This document shows, one piece after another, positions 9,366 to 19,509 of a stretch of DNA of 64,000 bases. The stretch comes from RYN-230 sp963844695 (GTDB lineage: Bacteria > Actinomycetota > Actinomycetes > Streptosporangiales > Streptosporangiaceae). A program made the translations under genes and the position numbers. The DNA is taken from the NCBI GenBank assembly GCA_963844695.1, contig CAWJPL010000001.1, forward strand, positions 49,039-113,038, read 5' to 3'. The notes below the pieces were generated by a model. That model did no database searches. It saw only the letters and a list, made by a program, of their open reading frames with translations, and had not been told where the DNA came from. Position 1 is the stretch's first letter. Each line of letters opens with the position of its first letter.

Positions 9366-11727
9366 CTACTCGGCGCGCAGGGCGGAAGCGGTGCGCATCC
9401 GGGCCGCCCAGCCCGCCGGGAGCAGCGCCCCGACGATGGCGATCACCACCCCGGCCAGGGCCAGCGCCACCAGTTCCGGTCCCCGGTAGACGGACAGGTA
9501 ACTGGCGGGCAGGCCCAGGTTCGCGGACGAGGCCATCGCCGGCAGGACCACGTGCTGCAGCGCGATCCCGGCCGGCAGCGCGATCAGGCCGGCCACCAGC
9601 CCGGTCCCGGCGACCCAGCAGACCACCATGGCGATGACCTGCCGGGGCGTCATCCCGATGGCCTTGAACACGCCCAGGTCGTGCACCCGATCGCGGGTGT
9701 TGAGGACGACCGTGTTCAGCACGCCCAGCCCGGCGACCAGGGCCAGCAGCAACGTAAGGGTGCCGATCAGGCCGAGCATGAGGCTCACCACGACAGAGTT
9801 CCTGCTGTTCAGGGAGGTCAGGTACGACGAGCCGAGCCTGGCGCCGATGGACTGCGCATAGCTGGCTGGGGACACGCCGGGACGCAGCCCGATGTCGTAC
9901 TGGCCCGGCGCGGTCAGGGCCGGGCCGAGGTGGGCGTCAGCCAGGGTCTGCCAGTCGGTGATGACCGACACCCCGCGATCGTCGGCGTCGAAGTCCTCGC
10001 CGACGATCCGCAGCGGGATCGGCCTGCCGCCCAGCACGATCGTGACGGTGCCGCCGACGGCCTTGCCGGTCAGGGTGAGGAAGCCGGTGGACACGACCGC
10101 CTGGCCCGGGCCGGTGTACCAGTGCCCGCTGATGATCGGATAGCCGGTCCAGGCGGCCGGGCCGCGGAACGCGGTGATCGGATGCTGCCCGGTCAGCCCG
10201 GCCACGCTGATCTGGCTGTCGGTCTCGGCCACGTAGCGCCGGGTGCCCGGCTGGGCGGCCAGCGCGGCCTGCACAGTCCGTTGCTGGGCGGCGCTGAAGA
10301 TGAACGAGTTCTGCGAGTTCCGGTAGATCTGCACCGGCTCAGCCGCCGCGTGGGACAGCCCGCCCACCACCCGGTTCAGCGAGCTGCCCAGGCCGACCGC
10401 GAAGGTCACCGCGGCCGCGCCGAGCAGCACGGCGACCAGGGTAATCGCGGTGCGGGCCGGGCGGGCGAACGGGGCCGCCAGCCCGATCGTCACCGGCCGG
10501 GGCAGCCGCAGCCGCCCGAAGAGCCGGTGCGCGGCGTAGCCGCGGCCCGCCCGCGGAGCCCGGCCCGCGGCGATGGCCTGCACCGCGCTGAGCCGGGACG
10601 CCCCCAGGGCCGGCAGCAGGGCCGCGATCGCGACCAGGCCGAGCATGACCACGGCACGGCCACGTCCACCCACACCGGGACGCTGAGCTGGCCCACGCCG
10701 TAGGCGTTGGCGGCCTGGCGCAGCAGCATCATGGCCAGCAGGTCGCCGGCCACCAGGCCGCCCAGCACGCCGGCCAGGGCGGGCACCATGACCTGGACCG
10801 TATAGGCCGCCACCACCTGCCCGGGGGTGAAGCCGATGCTCTTGAGGATCCCGATCCGGCGGTAACCCGACACCACGGCGCCGCTGACCACGTTGGCCAC
10901 GATCAGCACCGACATGACCAGGCCGATCACCCCGAAGGCGACCAGGAACGGCACGAACGGCCCGATCTCGACGTCTCCTGCTCCCGGACGGTCAGGTAGG
11001 ACTGGACGGCGGTCACCGCCCCGGACGGCAGCGCCGCGCTGACCGCCGCGGCATCCGCGCGGACGGCCGCAGCCGTGCCGGCGTTGCGGAACCGGTACAG
11101 CATCTGGGCACTGCCGGGCGTCCCCGGCGGACGCAGCCGGGCGATCTCGCCCGGCGTCACCCAGCCGTCCGCTGAGTTGGTGACCGAGGCGGCCTCGCCG
11201 ACCACGGTCAGCACCGGATGGCCTGGCGTGCTGGCCACGGTGATCTTCGCCCCGAGCGGGAGCAGGATCTGCCCGTCGCTGGACGAGTTGACCGCCAGGA
11301 CCAGCTGGCCGGGCCGGTCCGCCCAGTGACCGGACTGCAGGGTGAGGTCATCCACCCGGCCGGCCGGCCCGGACCGCCCGGCCAGCGTCATGGGCGGCAG
11401 GGCCCCGCCGGCCAGGGACTGGCCGGGCAGCTGCGCGGCGATGGTCACCGCCGCGAACGGGCCAGCCGCGGCCGTGACCTGCGGCAACCGCCGGGTCGCC
11501 GCCACGTCGGCCGGCGTGGCCCGGGCCGGGTTGACGATCACGGCCAGGTGGGCGCCCCGCTGCGCCGCGAACGAGTGGTCGAACGGGGCACTGGAGTCCA
11601 CCACGAGCGCCAGGGCCAGCACGGCCGCCCCAGTGGACACCAGCAGCACCAGGGCGATGACCAGGGTCTGCACCCGGCGGCGGGCCACCCCGCCGCGCAT
11701 CGCCCGGCCGACCGGCCCGGCTCTCAT
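9366..11727 (-). CDS. FtsX/MacB-type ABC transporter permease, two frameshifts
   Basis: This is a long permease of the FtsX-like/MacB family, about 787 residues once corrected, with two FtsX modules. The N-terminal helix TLVIALVLLVSTGAAVLALAL is followed by a large extracytoplasmic MacB_PCD-like domain. A three-helix FtsX block follows (FGVIGLVMSVLIVANVVSG, then the motif GYRRIGILKSIGFTPGQVV). A second extracytoplasmic domain and a second FtsX block carry HDLGVFKAIGMTPRQVI. The reading frame changes near 10967 (after SYLTVREQE) and near 10660 (after VPVWVDVAV). Its start overlaps the stop of the ATPase gene (ATGA). Such transporters export peptides or antibiotics or move lipoproteins. Confidence 0.87.
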
Positions 11728-12503
11728 CGCCGTACCCCGGCCGGCGCGGCAGGCTGGCTGGCGCCGGGCCGGTTGTCGCCCGAGAAAACCAGGCCGTCGG
11801 CGATGTGCACCGTGCGGCTGGCGTAGTGACCGGCCAGGTCGGGGTTGTGGGTGACCAGCACCAGCGTGTGCCCGGCGGTGTTCAGGTCGCGGAGCAGTTC
11901 GCCGATCTCCTCGCCGGCGGCGGTGTCCAGCGCGCCGGTCGGCTCGTCCGCCAGCAGCAGCGGCGGCCGGTTGACCAGCGCCCGGGCGATCGCCACCCGC
12001 TGCCGCTCCCCGCCGGACAGCCGGCCCGGGTAGGCGTCCTTGTGCTGCTCGATGCGCAGCGCGGCCAGCAGTTCGGCGACCCGGGCCCGGGCCTGCCGCC
12101 GGGACAGCCCGGCCAGCTGGGCGGGCAGCAGCACGTTGTCGGCCACGGTCAGGTCGTCCAGCAGGTTGAAGAACTGGAAGATCATGCCGATCTGCTGCCG
12201 CCGGAACCGGGCCAGCCCGGTCTCGCTGAGCCGGTCGATCCGCTGCCCGGCCACGGTGACCGTCCCGCTGCTCGGCCGGTCCAGCCCGGCGATGAGGTTG
12301 AGCAGGGTGGACTTGCCGCTGCCGGACGGTCCCATCACCGCGACGGCCTCGCCCGCGGCGATGTCCAGGCGGACGCCCGTCAGCGCGGGCTGGCCGTCGT
12401 CCTCGTATCGTTTGGTCACGTCGCTGAGCTGGATGAGCGGGTCCGCGGGCGGGGCGGCGGCGCCCCCCGCGCCTGCCCAGCCCGAGGTGATGTCCGCGTT
12501 CAT
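11724..12503 (-). CDS. MacB/LolD-type ABC transporter ATP-binding protein
   Basis: This 259-residue ATPase has Walker A MGPSGSGKSTLLN, a Q-loop in IGMIFQFFNLLDDLTVADNV (MacB/LolD style), signature RLSGGERQRVAIARAL, Walker B LLLADEPTGALD and switch VTHNPD. The start ATG 12503 follows GGGAGG at 12511-12516 with seven bases between. It is the first gene of a two-gene operon with the FtsX-type permease and is divergent from the kinase/regulator pair at 12718, an arrangement common for peptide-antibiotic sensing and export modules. Confidence 0.93.
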   Translation of the reverse strand: MNADITSGWAGAGGAAAPPADPLIQLSDVTKRYEDDGQPALTGVRLDIAAGEAVAVMGPSGSGKSTLLNLIAGLDRPSSGTVTVAGQRIDRLSETGLARFRRQQIGMIFQFFNLLDDLTVADNVLLPAQLAGLSRRQARARVAELLAALRIEQHKDAYPGRLSGGERQRVAIARALVNRPPLLLADEPTGALDTAAGEEIGELLRDLNTAGHTLVLVTHNPDLAGHYASRTVHIADGLVFSGDNRPGASQPAAPAGVRR

Positions 12504-12596
12504 GGGTGTTCCTCCCGTGATGGTGCCGTGAGCCAGGATGGCCCGGGCCGGATCGGCCCGGCGCTGACAGCGTCCCGGGCGGGGAGGGGCCGGCGA

Positions 12597-12662
12597 CATC
12601 CCGCAGGACCCCCGATCCAGGGTGGTGCTAGCTCCCGCAGCGAGCCGGGACCCTGCGGGATG
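12597..12662. promoter_or_regulatory. Split 11-bp inverted repeat between ABC operon and two-component genes
   Basis: CATCCCGCAGG (12597-12607) and its exact reverse complement CCTGCGGGATG (12652-12662) lie 44 bp apart in the divergent intergenic region between the ABC ATPase and the kinase. Paired half-sites like these could bind a dimeric regulator, the NarL-type regulator at 14072 being the obvious candidate. The function is inferred from position only. Confidence 0.35.
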
Positions 12663-12717
12663 GGCGGCGGGCCATGATTCCTCTAGCGTCAGAGCGGGAC
12701 CAAGCACCGGAGGAGCG

Positions 12718-14084
12718 ATGACGGAAGGCGGCGCAGGAGCCGGCCCCGCGGCCGGTCTCCGGGCGGGCCGCGGTCACGCGGGCGCTTCGGCCTGGGCTGG
12801 GGGCCGCTGGGCGCGGGGCCGCTGGCCCAGGTGCTGGCCGGGGTCGGCCGGGCCGGTGATCTCCGCGCAGACCTGGCTGGCCGTCATTCACCTGATGGCC
12901 GGGGTGGTCACCGGCGCGCTGGCCTTCGGCGTGATCGTGGCGCTGGCCCTGGCTGGCATCGGGACGCTGTGGCTGTTCCTGATCGGCCTCCCGGTGCTGG
13001 TCGCCGCGCTCTGGCTGGGCCTGCAGTTCGGCCGGGCCGAACGGGCCAGGTTCCTGGTCATGCTGGGCGTGAACGTCCCGGTCGCGCGGATCCCGGTGAG
13101 CCCGGACCGGGGCCGGTGGCGGCGGATGTGGCGGCTGCTGAGCGCGCGGGTGGCGTGGCGCCATGCCGGGTACGCGCTCATCCGGCTCCCGCTCAGTCTC
13201 GCGGAGATGATCGTCGTCACCGCGGTGTGGGCGTTCGCCCTGGCCATGCTGGGCCTGCCGCTGTTCGGCTGGCTGCTGATCCGGCTGCAGTGGCACCTGG
13301 ACGCCGGGCTGCCGCGCCCGGGGCTGATGGCCGCGGCCGTGCCGCTCGGCCTGGTCCTGCTGCTGGTAGCGCCGCGGGTGACGCTGGCCCTGGCGGCGGC
13401 CGACACCGCGGTCGCCCGCTACCTGATCGGCCCGGGCAGCCAGGCGGACCTGACCGAGCGGATCGGTGAGCTCGAGAGCAGCCGGGCCCGGGCGGTGGGG
13501 TCCGCGGAGGCCGAGCGCCGCCGGATCGAGCGGGACCTGCACGACGGCGCCCAGCAGCGGCTGGTCTCCCTGGCCATGAACCTGGGGCGGGCCCGGGCCC
13601 GCTTCGACGACGACCCGGAAGGGGCCCGGGCCATCCTCGACCAGGCCCACGCGGAGGCCAAGGAGGCCCTGGCCGAGCTGCGCAACCTGGTCCGGGGCGT
13701 GCACCCGCCGGTGCTGACCGACCGGGGCCTGGACGCCGCGATCTCCGGCCTGGCCGCGCTCAGCCCGGTGCCGGTCACGGTGCGCGCCAGCCTGACGGCC
13801 CGGCCGTCCATCTCCGCCGAGGCCATCGCCTACTTCGTGGTGGCGGAGGCGCTGACCAACGTGGCCAAGCACGCCCGCGCGACCCGGGCCGAGGTGGTGG
13901 CCTCCCGGCACGGCGACGTGCTGCGGGTGGTGATCCGCGACGACGGCATCGGCGGCGCCGACCCGCAGGGACAGGGGCTGGCCGGCCTGGCCGACCGGCT
14001 TCCGGGGTGGACGGCCGGCTGTCGGTGCGCAGCCCGGCCGGGGGCCCGACCGTGATCGAGGCGGAGCTGCCATGCGGGTCGTGA
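12718..14084 (+). CDS. NarL-type sensor histidine kinase, C-terminal frameshift
   Basis: The start is ATG 12718 behind AGGAG at 12711-12715. The N-terminal half is a membrane region with helices such as GALAFGVIVALALAGIGTLWL and a PspC/sensor-like arrangement, joined through LTERIGELESSRARAV to the HisKA_3 box EAERRRIERDLHDGAQQRLV (phosphoacceptor His in DLHDG). The ATPase domain has VVAEALTNVAKHARA and RDDGIGGADPQGQGLAGL. The last ~25 residues need a frame change near 14000 to read GVDGRLSVRSPAGGPTVIEAELP. The corrected stop at 14084 overlaps the regulator start. It probably senses envelope stress or a peptide and controls the divergent ABC exporter. Confidence 0.88.
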
Positions 14085-14713
14085 TCGCTGAGGACTCGGT
14101 CCTGCTCCGGGAGGGCCTGACCCGGCTGCTCGCCGAGGCCGGGCACGACGTGGCCGCGGCCGCCGGCGAGGCCGAGGAGTTCTTGCGGGCGGTGGGCAAG
14201 TACGAGCCGGACGTCGTGGTGGTGGACGTGCGGATGCCGCCGACCTTCACCGACGAGGGGCTGCGCGCCGCCCTGGTGGTCCGCCAGCGCTGGCCCGGCG
14301 TGGGCGTGCTGGTCCTGTCCCAGTACGTGGAGGAGCGCTACGCCACCGAACTGCTCTCCGACCGGCCGCACGGCGTCGGCTACCTGCTGAAGGACCGGGT
14401 GGCGGACCTGGGTGAGTTCCTCGACGCGCTGGACCGGGTCGCCACCGGCGGGAGCGCCCTGGACCCGGAGGTCGTCGCGCAGTTGCTGGCCCGCAGCCGC
14501 CACCCGCTCGCCGACCTCACCGCCCGCGAGCGGGAGGTGCTGGCGCTGATGGCCGAGGGCCGGTCCAACGCGGCCATCGCCGCCACCCTGGTCGTCGGAG
14601 AGGGCGCGGTGGCCAAGCACATCAACAGCATCTTCACCAAGCTGCGGCTGCCCCCCGCCGACCGGGACCACCGGCGGGTCCTCGCGGTCCTGCGTTACCT
14701 GGGAGCCGAGTAG
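14072..14713 (+). CDS. NarL/LuxR-family response regulator
   Basis: This 213-residue regulator begins MRVVIAEDSVLLREGL. Its receiver domain has the acidic pocket AEDS, phosphoacceptor VVVVDVRMPP and switch Lys in GYLLKDRV. The output domain is a LuxR helix-turn-helix (LTAREREVLALMAEGRSNAAIA, then EGAVAKHINSIFTKL). ATG 14072 overlaps the end of the kinase gene, so the two are coupled. The next gene follows within a few bases, so this is a three-gene operon. Confidence 0.94.
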   Translation: MRVVIAEDSVLLREGLTRLLAEAGHDVAAAAGEAEEFLRAVGKYEPDVVVVDVRMPPTFTDEGLRAALVVRQRWPGVGVLVLSQYVEERYATELLSDRPHGVGYLLKDRVADLGEFLDALDRVATGGSALDPEVVAQLLARSRHPLADLTAREREVLALMAEGRSNAAIAATLVVGEGAVAKHINSIFTKLRLPPADRDHRRVLAVLRYLGAE

Positions 14714-14715
14714 CC

Positions 14716-15675
14716 ATGCCAGCTGCGCCCGCCATGACCCGCGCGCGCTGGGCGGTCCTCGCCGCCGGGCTCCCGGTAGTGCTGGCCCTCATCGCGCTGG
14801 CCGGGTACTTCTCGGTCCACAACACCGTCATCTACCTGGCCAGCCAGGGCCAGGTCGGCTACTCGGTCGGGTTCAGCGTGCCAGCGGCCGCCGGGCAGGC
14901 CCGGGTGACCAGCGGCAACGGTGACCTGACGGTGCGGCCCGGCCCCGGCCGCCGGATCGTGGTCCGCGGGCGCCTGAGCGGCAGCTTCTCCCGGCCGGCC
15001 TTCAGCTACCGGTCCACCGGGGCCGGGCTGGCGCTTGATCCGCAGTGCCGGGTGCCCGCCGGGACGTGCTCGCTCGACCTCGGCGTCACGGTCCCGGCCG
15101 GGTTCCGGGTCAGTGTCAGCGACTCGTTCGGCGCACTGGACGCCAGCGGGCTGCGCGGCACGGTTGCGCTCTTCGACAACAGCGGCGACCTGACCGCGTC
15201 CGGGCTGACCGGGAACGTCCACCTAGCCGGGACCTTCGGCACTCTTACCGCCTCCGGCCTGGCCGGGAGCCTGTCGCTGGACAACAACTCCGGCGACATC
15301 CGGGCCGCGGACATCACCGGCGACACCCGGCTCCAGGACAGCTTCGGGGCCATCTCGGTGACCGGGCTGGCCGCGGCCGACGTGGTGGCCCGCAACAGCT
15401 CCGGCGACATCTCACTGTCGTTCACCAAGGTCCCGAGGCAGGTGACCGTCACCGACAGCTTCGGCAACATCACCCTGGTGCTGCCGGCCGGGCCTGCGGC
15501 CTACCGCGTCGCGACGCGGAACTCGTTCGGCAGCACGACCGTGTCCGTCCCGCAGTCACCGACAGCCAAGAACGTGATCACGGCCAGCAACAACAGCGGC
15601 AACATCACCATCACCACCCAGAAGGGCCACGCCGTCGCTCACGCGCACCCGGGGCCACCCTCGCCCCCGGCGTAG
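14716..15675 (+). CDS. DUF4097-like membrane-anchored beta-helix protein
   Basis: One N-terminal membrane segment (WAVLAAGLPVVLALIALAGYF) is followed by about 270 residues of short degenerate repeats rich in S, D, N and G. Examples are SDSFGALDASGLRG, FDNSGDLTASGLTG, LDNNSGDIRAADITG, QDSFGAISVTG and NSSGDISLS. The alternating NSGDI/DSFG pattern predicts a right-handed beta-helix, as in DUF4097/DUF4098 adhesin-like proteins found beside two-component systems. It sits at the cell surface; its role is unknown, perhaps an envelope sensor or an accessory of the kinase. Confidence 0.8.
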   Translation: MPAAPAMTRARWAVLAAGLPVVLALIALAGYFSVHNTVIYLASQGQVGYSVGFSVPAAAGQARVTSGNGDLTVRPGPGRRIVVRGRLSGSFSRPAFSYRSTGAGLALDPQCRVPAGTCSLDLGVTVPAGFRVSVSDSFGALDASGLRGTVALFDNSGDLTASGLTGNVHLAGTFGTLTASGLAGSLSLDNNSGDIRAADITGDTRLQDSFGAISVTGLAAADVVARNSSGDISLSFTKVPRQVTVTDSFGNITLVLPAGPAAYRVATRNSFGSTTVSVPQSPTAKNVITASNNSGNITITTQKGHAVAHAHPGPPSPPA

Positions 15676-15685
15676 CCGGGGGGGC

Positions 15686-16567
15686 TCAGGGAGCGGCGAC
15701 GTCGCGGGTGGCCTGGACCGCGCGGCGCACCAGGCGCGCGTACACGTAGGTCCCGGGTATCTCGGGATGAATATGGTCCGGCCAGAGCAGGTTCATCCGG
15801 TTCCTGATGGTGTCAAACCAGTCGGCGGGGGTCACACTGGGATGCTGCCGGATAAAGGCCGCCTCGGTCGCGTTGACTTGCCTGCTCCACGCATCAGGAA
15901 CATAAGTGTTGATAAGTACCAGCTTACGGCTGGGGCCGAGGATCTTCATCAGCGTATTAAGCTGTTTAGTGGTGACGATGTAATTGGTACCGAGGCCGAT
16001 CACCACAACCGGGCGCAGCCGCCCGGTCGCCGCGAGCCGGCGCACGATGGCCAGGCCCGCGGGCATCTCCCGGTCGGGCTTGGCGTCGATGTAGATGCCG
16101 GGCATGGCCGCGGCCAGGGCCAGGGCACTGGCCGCCATGACCGAGTCCCCTATCGCTGTGACCTGCTTGCCCGTGACCTTGCCGGGGGTGGCTGACGGTG
16201 TGGGTACGGCTCCGGCCGCAGGCCCGGTGCCGACGGTAGTGCGGCCAGCGGTACCGCGGCCGGCCACACTGGTGTCACTGGTGCCGGTGCCCGCGGAACG
16301 GGCGGCGGGCGACGCGTGCTCCTGGGTCGCCGCGCTGACCTGCTCACCCTCGCGGATCTGCCTTTCCATCCCGGCGGGCGCGGCGGCCTGATGCAGCAGG
16401 CCGCATCCGCCGGTGGCTCCCACCGCCAGAATGACGCCCGCCCACCGGCCCAGCCGGGCACGTTTCCCGATCCGGGCCCGGGCCTGCGCCGTGGGCGCCG
16501 TTTTCGCAACCGATAGCCCGGTTATCCTGGTTTCTCCAGCGGTCCGGGCCGCACGTTTCGCGATCAA
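15686..16567 (-). CDS. SGNH/GDSL-type secreted hydrolase-like domain protein
   Basis: This 293-residue protein has an Arg-rich cytoplasmic tail, a membrane segment (WAGVILAVGATGGCGLL, possibly a lipobox), a low-complexity Thr/Ala/Gly linker, and then an SGNH-like domain. The domain shows AIGDSVMAASALAL (block I Ser), VVVIGLGTNYI (block III Gly/Asn) and LWPDHIHPEIPG (block V Asp and His). It matches the C-terminal domain attached to OafA-type acyltransferases, here as a separate protein. It probably acts on an O-acyl group of a surface glycan. The start is TTG 16567, with an AGGA just upstream. Confidence 0.8.
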   Translation of the reverse strand: MIAKRAARTAGETRITGLSVAKTAPTAQARARIGKRARLGRWAGVILAVGATGGCGLLHQAAAPAGMERQIREGEQVSAATQEHASPAARSAGTGTSDTSVAGRGTAGRTTVGTGPAAGAVPTPSATPGKVTGKQVTAIGDSVMAASALALAAAMPGIYIDAKPDREMPAGLAIVRRLAATGRLRPVVVIGLGTNYIVTTKQLNTLMKILGPSRKLVLINTYVPDAWSRQVNATEAAFIRQHPSVTPADWFDTIRNRMNLLWPDHIHPEIPGTYVYARLVRRAVQATRDVAAP

Positions 16568-16895
16568 TTTCCTGCCCCCCGTTCAGACTCTTTGTCGCCG
16601 CGCGGAGGTGATCGCAAACGCCGGGATTAGTAAATAGGGCAGAAGGTGTGGTTAGCCGTTCCGGGTCCCTTAATATCAGCGCCGCCCGCCCTCGCGGCGC
16701 GGCCTGCGGCCACAACCCCCGCAGCCTGGCCAGACACGGCAGGATCTCGTCCCGCCACCAGCCCGCGACTCCCCGCAATCACGCCTTGTCCCCCGTACGG
16801 GGGACAGGTAACGATAAGGCCGCAGAACCTTATCTCCTATGCGCCTAAATATCAGCGTTCTGACGCTCTGACGCGGGCATCGGCGAAAGCATAGG
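16568..16895. other. Divergent intergenic region upstream of the Ser/Thr kinase
   Basis: These 328 bp separate the SGNH gene from the kinase. I see no gene. The stretch holds the 20-bp palindrome annotated separately, a widely spaced pair of AATATCAGCG direct repeats (near 16672 and 16848), and short CTGACGC repeats near 16860-16875, so it is probably regulatory. Confidence 0.5.
16787..16806. promoter_or_regulatory. Perfect 20-bp palindrome
   Basis: TGTCCCCCGTACGGGGGACA is identical to its own reverse complement over all 20 bp, with no loop. This favours a protein-binding operator over a terminator. It lies about 90 bp upstream of the Ser/Thr kinase start and 220 bp upstream of the divergent SGNH gene. 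Confidence 0.6.
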
Positions 16896-19481
16896 ATGCC
16901 CAGGGCACAGGAACGCGTGGAGGCGAGGGTGAACGAGGAGTCGCCAGGGCATCGCGCCGATCTGGCGGCCGGCTTCGCCGTAGGCTCACTACTGGGTGGA
17001 TACCGGCTCGAGGAGCAGGTCGGCGCGGGCGGGATGGCCGTTGTCTTCCGCGCGCGCGACGAGCGCCTGAACCGGCTCGTGGCGCTGAAGATCATGACCC
17101 CCGCGATGGGCTCCGACGACATGTTCCGGCAGCGCTTCATCCGGGAGTCGCGGGCGGCGGCCGCCGTGGACGACCCGCACATCATCCCGGTCTACGAGGC
17201 CGGCGAGGCCGGGCAGGTGCTGTTCATCGCGATGCGCTTCGTGCAGGGCTCGGACGTCCGCTCGCTGCTGCGCCGTGAGGGACCGCTGCCCCCCGAGCGG
17301 GTCGCGTCGATCGTCTCCCCGGTAGCGTCCGCGCTGGACGCCGCGCACGCCGTCGGTCTGGTGCACCGTGACGTCAAGCCCGCGAACATCCTGCTGGACC
17401 GCCGGCCTGGACGGCCTGAGCACGTCTACCTCTCGGACTTCGGGCTGAGCAAGAGCGCGGAGGTCTCGCTGGGGCTCACCGCGGCCGGGCAGTTCCTCGG
17501 CACCCCTGACTACACCGCACCGGAGCAGATCGAGGGCCTGCCGGTCGACGGCCGGACCGATCAGTACGCGCTGGCCTGCGCGACGTTCGAGTTGCTGGCC
17601 GGCCAGGCGCCGTTCCATCGCAACGAGAGCTTCGCGGCCATCTGGGCGCACCTGCACAAGCCGCCACCGTCGCTGACCGAACGGCGGCCCGAACTGCCCC
17701 CGGCCGTGGACGCCGTCATGGCCAGGGCCCTGGCCAAGGCCCAGGTGGACCGGTACCCGACCTGCTCGGACTTCGCGGAAGCCCTGCGGGACGCTCTCGG
17801 CCTGGGGCCCTATCACCTGGGTTCCACCTCCGACCCGGGGCTGTCCTGGACTTCGCCGCGCGGTGCGACCCTGCCCTCCTCTTCCGCTGCGTCTCCGCCG
17901 GGGGCACCGGTTCAGAAACCGGGGCCGGGGAGCAACGGGGCTGTTCTTCCCCCCGGGCAGGACACCGAAGCCAGCAAGGTCTACGCTGACCGAGCCGCTG
18001 AGCCTGGACTCGTTCCCGCGCATGCCCGCCGCGAAGGACGAGGCGAGCACGCCTGATGACCAGGCAACCGACCCCGGACGCCAGGTGATCCGGGAGGACC
18101 GCCCGGCGGGCCCGGAAGACCACCCCGCAGGCCCCGCGGACCACCCGGCAGGCCCCGCGGACCACCCGGCAGGCCCCGCGGACCACCCGGCAAGCCCGGA
18201 CGACCCTCCTGGTGGCCAGGACAAAGCAGCCCTCAGCCCCTCGCGGCAGCCACCAGACTCCCCGGGCCAGAAGGCGGGGCCTCTGCTCGCCAGGCCGGCC
18301 CCCTCGCACAACAAGCCGGGCGGGCCAGGTCAGCGGCCTGGTGGCTCGGGAACGCGGCCCGGCCTTAACCGCCGCGGACGGCGGCGGGGACGGCGCCGGG
18401 CCACGCTATTAACGCTTACCGGAGCCGGTGTCGTGGTAACGGCGGTCGTCCTGTTCCTGGTCTTGAACACAGTCCTAGGGTCTCCTGGTGGCCACCATAA
18501 GATCAGTGGGTCAGCCTGGTCGCACGCCTACGGTCCGCCGCAGGTAGCCGGCAGCCCGTCCTCCGTAGCCTTCAGCCCGAACGGTAGGTGCTGGCCGTCG
18601 GGGCTTCCGGTGGCTGCAGTCCAGACGGCAAGGACACGACGTATCTGCTGAACGCGGGCAGCGGCGATCGGATCCGGAGCTTGAGCCCGGGCGGCGGGGC
18701 CGAAGCGTTCAGCCCCGACGGCGCGATGCTGGCCACGGCGGGCGGTCCGCACAACAGCATCACCTACCTGTCGGGGTCTGGAACGCGGGGGTACGTTCGA
18801 CCACCCTGAACGATCATCACGGCTCGACCGTCCGGTCCGTGTCCTTCAGCCCGAACAGCAAAATGCTCGCTGCCGACGACAAGAACGGCGTCGTCTACCT
18901 GTGGACGCTGCACGGCAGCCCGGGGGCCACGACCGTGTCGGGGCCAGGATCGGTGACCCCACCGGGGGGGCCGAACGTCAACGCCGTGGCGTTCAGCCCG
19001 CGGGGCACGATTCTCGCCTTGGGCGGGAATGACGGTCAGACATACCTGTTCGACACGGCCACCGGCAGCACCACCCGCACCCTGGGCACCCCAGACAATT
19101 CAGCTGTCACGTCGGTGGCGTTCAGCTCAGGCGGCGCGCTGCTGGCGGCCAGCAAGATGGACGGCATGACCTACGTCTGGAACCTGGACACGCGCAGCCG
19201 CATCTCGCTGGCGGATCCGGACGGCTCGATCATCGAAAGCGTGGCGTTCAGCCCTAACGGCAAGTGGCTGGCCACCGGTGACGTCGAGGGCCACACCTAC
19301 CTGTGGAACCTGGCCGCGAAAAAGGACCCAGATCAAGCCGGCCAAGGTCCTGACCAACCCGACGAGCGCCAACGCCCCCACGGCCGAGAACGCGGTCTAT
19401 TCGGTGGCGTTCGGCCCGCACAGCAACACGCTCGCTACCACCGACACGAACGGCTACATCTACCTGTGGCAGGTGCCCTGA
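16896..19481 (+). CDS. Ser/Thr protein kinase with C-terminal WD40 repeats, multiple frameshifts
   Basis: The Hanks-type kinase domain is intact at the N-terminus: glycine loop VGAGGMAVVFRARD, catalytic VALKIM Lys, HRDVKPANILL, DFGLS and the activation/P+1 segment GTPDYTAPEQI. A Pro/Ala/Gly-rich linker with a PAGPADH tandem repeat leads to one membrane segment (TGAGVVVTAVVLFLVLN). An extracellular WD40 propeller follows, recognised by repeated VAFSPNG...LA...G.DG.TYLW units up to YIYLWQVP at 19481. Kinase, membrane and WD40 parts lie in different frames. Breaks fall near 17900-18050, 18585, 18790 and 19320. If the breaks are real, only the soluble kinase (to 18056) is made. Intact homologues phosphorylate cytoplasmic targets in response to an external cue. 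Confidence 0.8.
18103..18201 (+). repeat. 21-bp tandem repeat encoding PAGPADH
   Basis: A 21-bp unit close to CACCCGGCAGGCCCCGCGGA plus C occurs three times without gaps from 18121 to 18183, with degenerate copies on both sides. It encodes the Pro-rich linker between the kinase and the membrane segment. The copies are nearly identical at DNA level, which suggests recent slippage. Confidence 0.85.
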
Positions 19482-19509
19482 CCCTGGCGATCTGGGCGCC
19501 CGGCGGCCC

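Noticed and set aside
18103..18201. CRISPR-like repeat array
   Set aside because: The 21-bp units are contiguous with no spacers and encode a Pro-rich linker in frame.
16896..19481. Programmed frameshifting in the Ser/Thr kinase gene
   Set aside because: At least four shifts at unrelated sequences, none with a slippery heptamer plus structure that I could see; error or damage explains them better.
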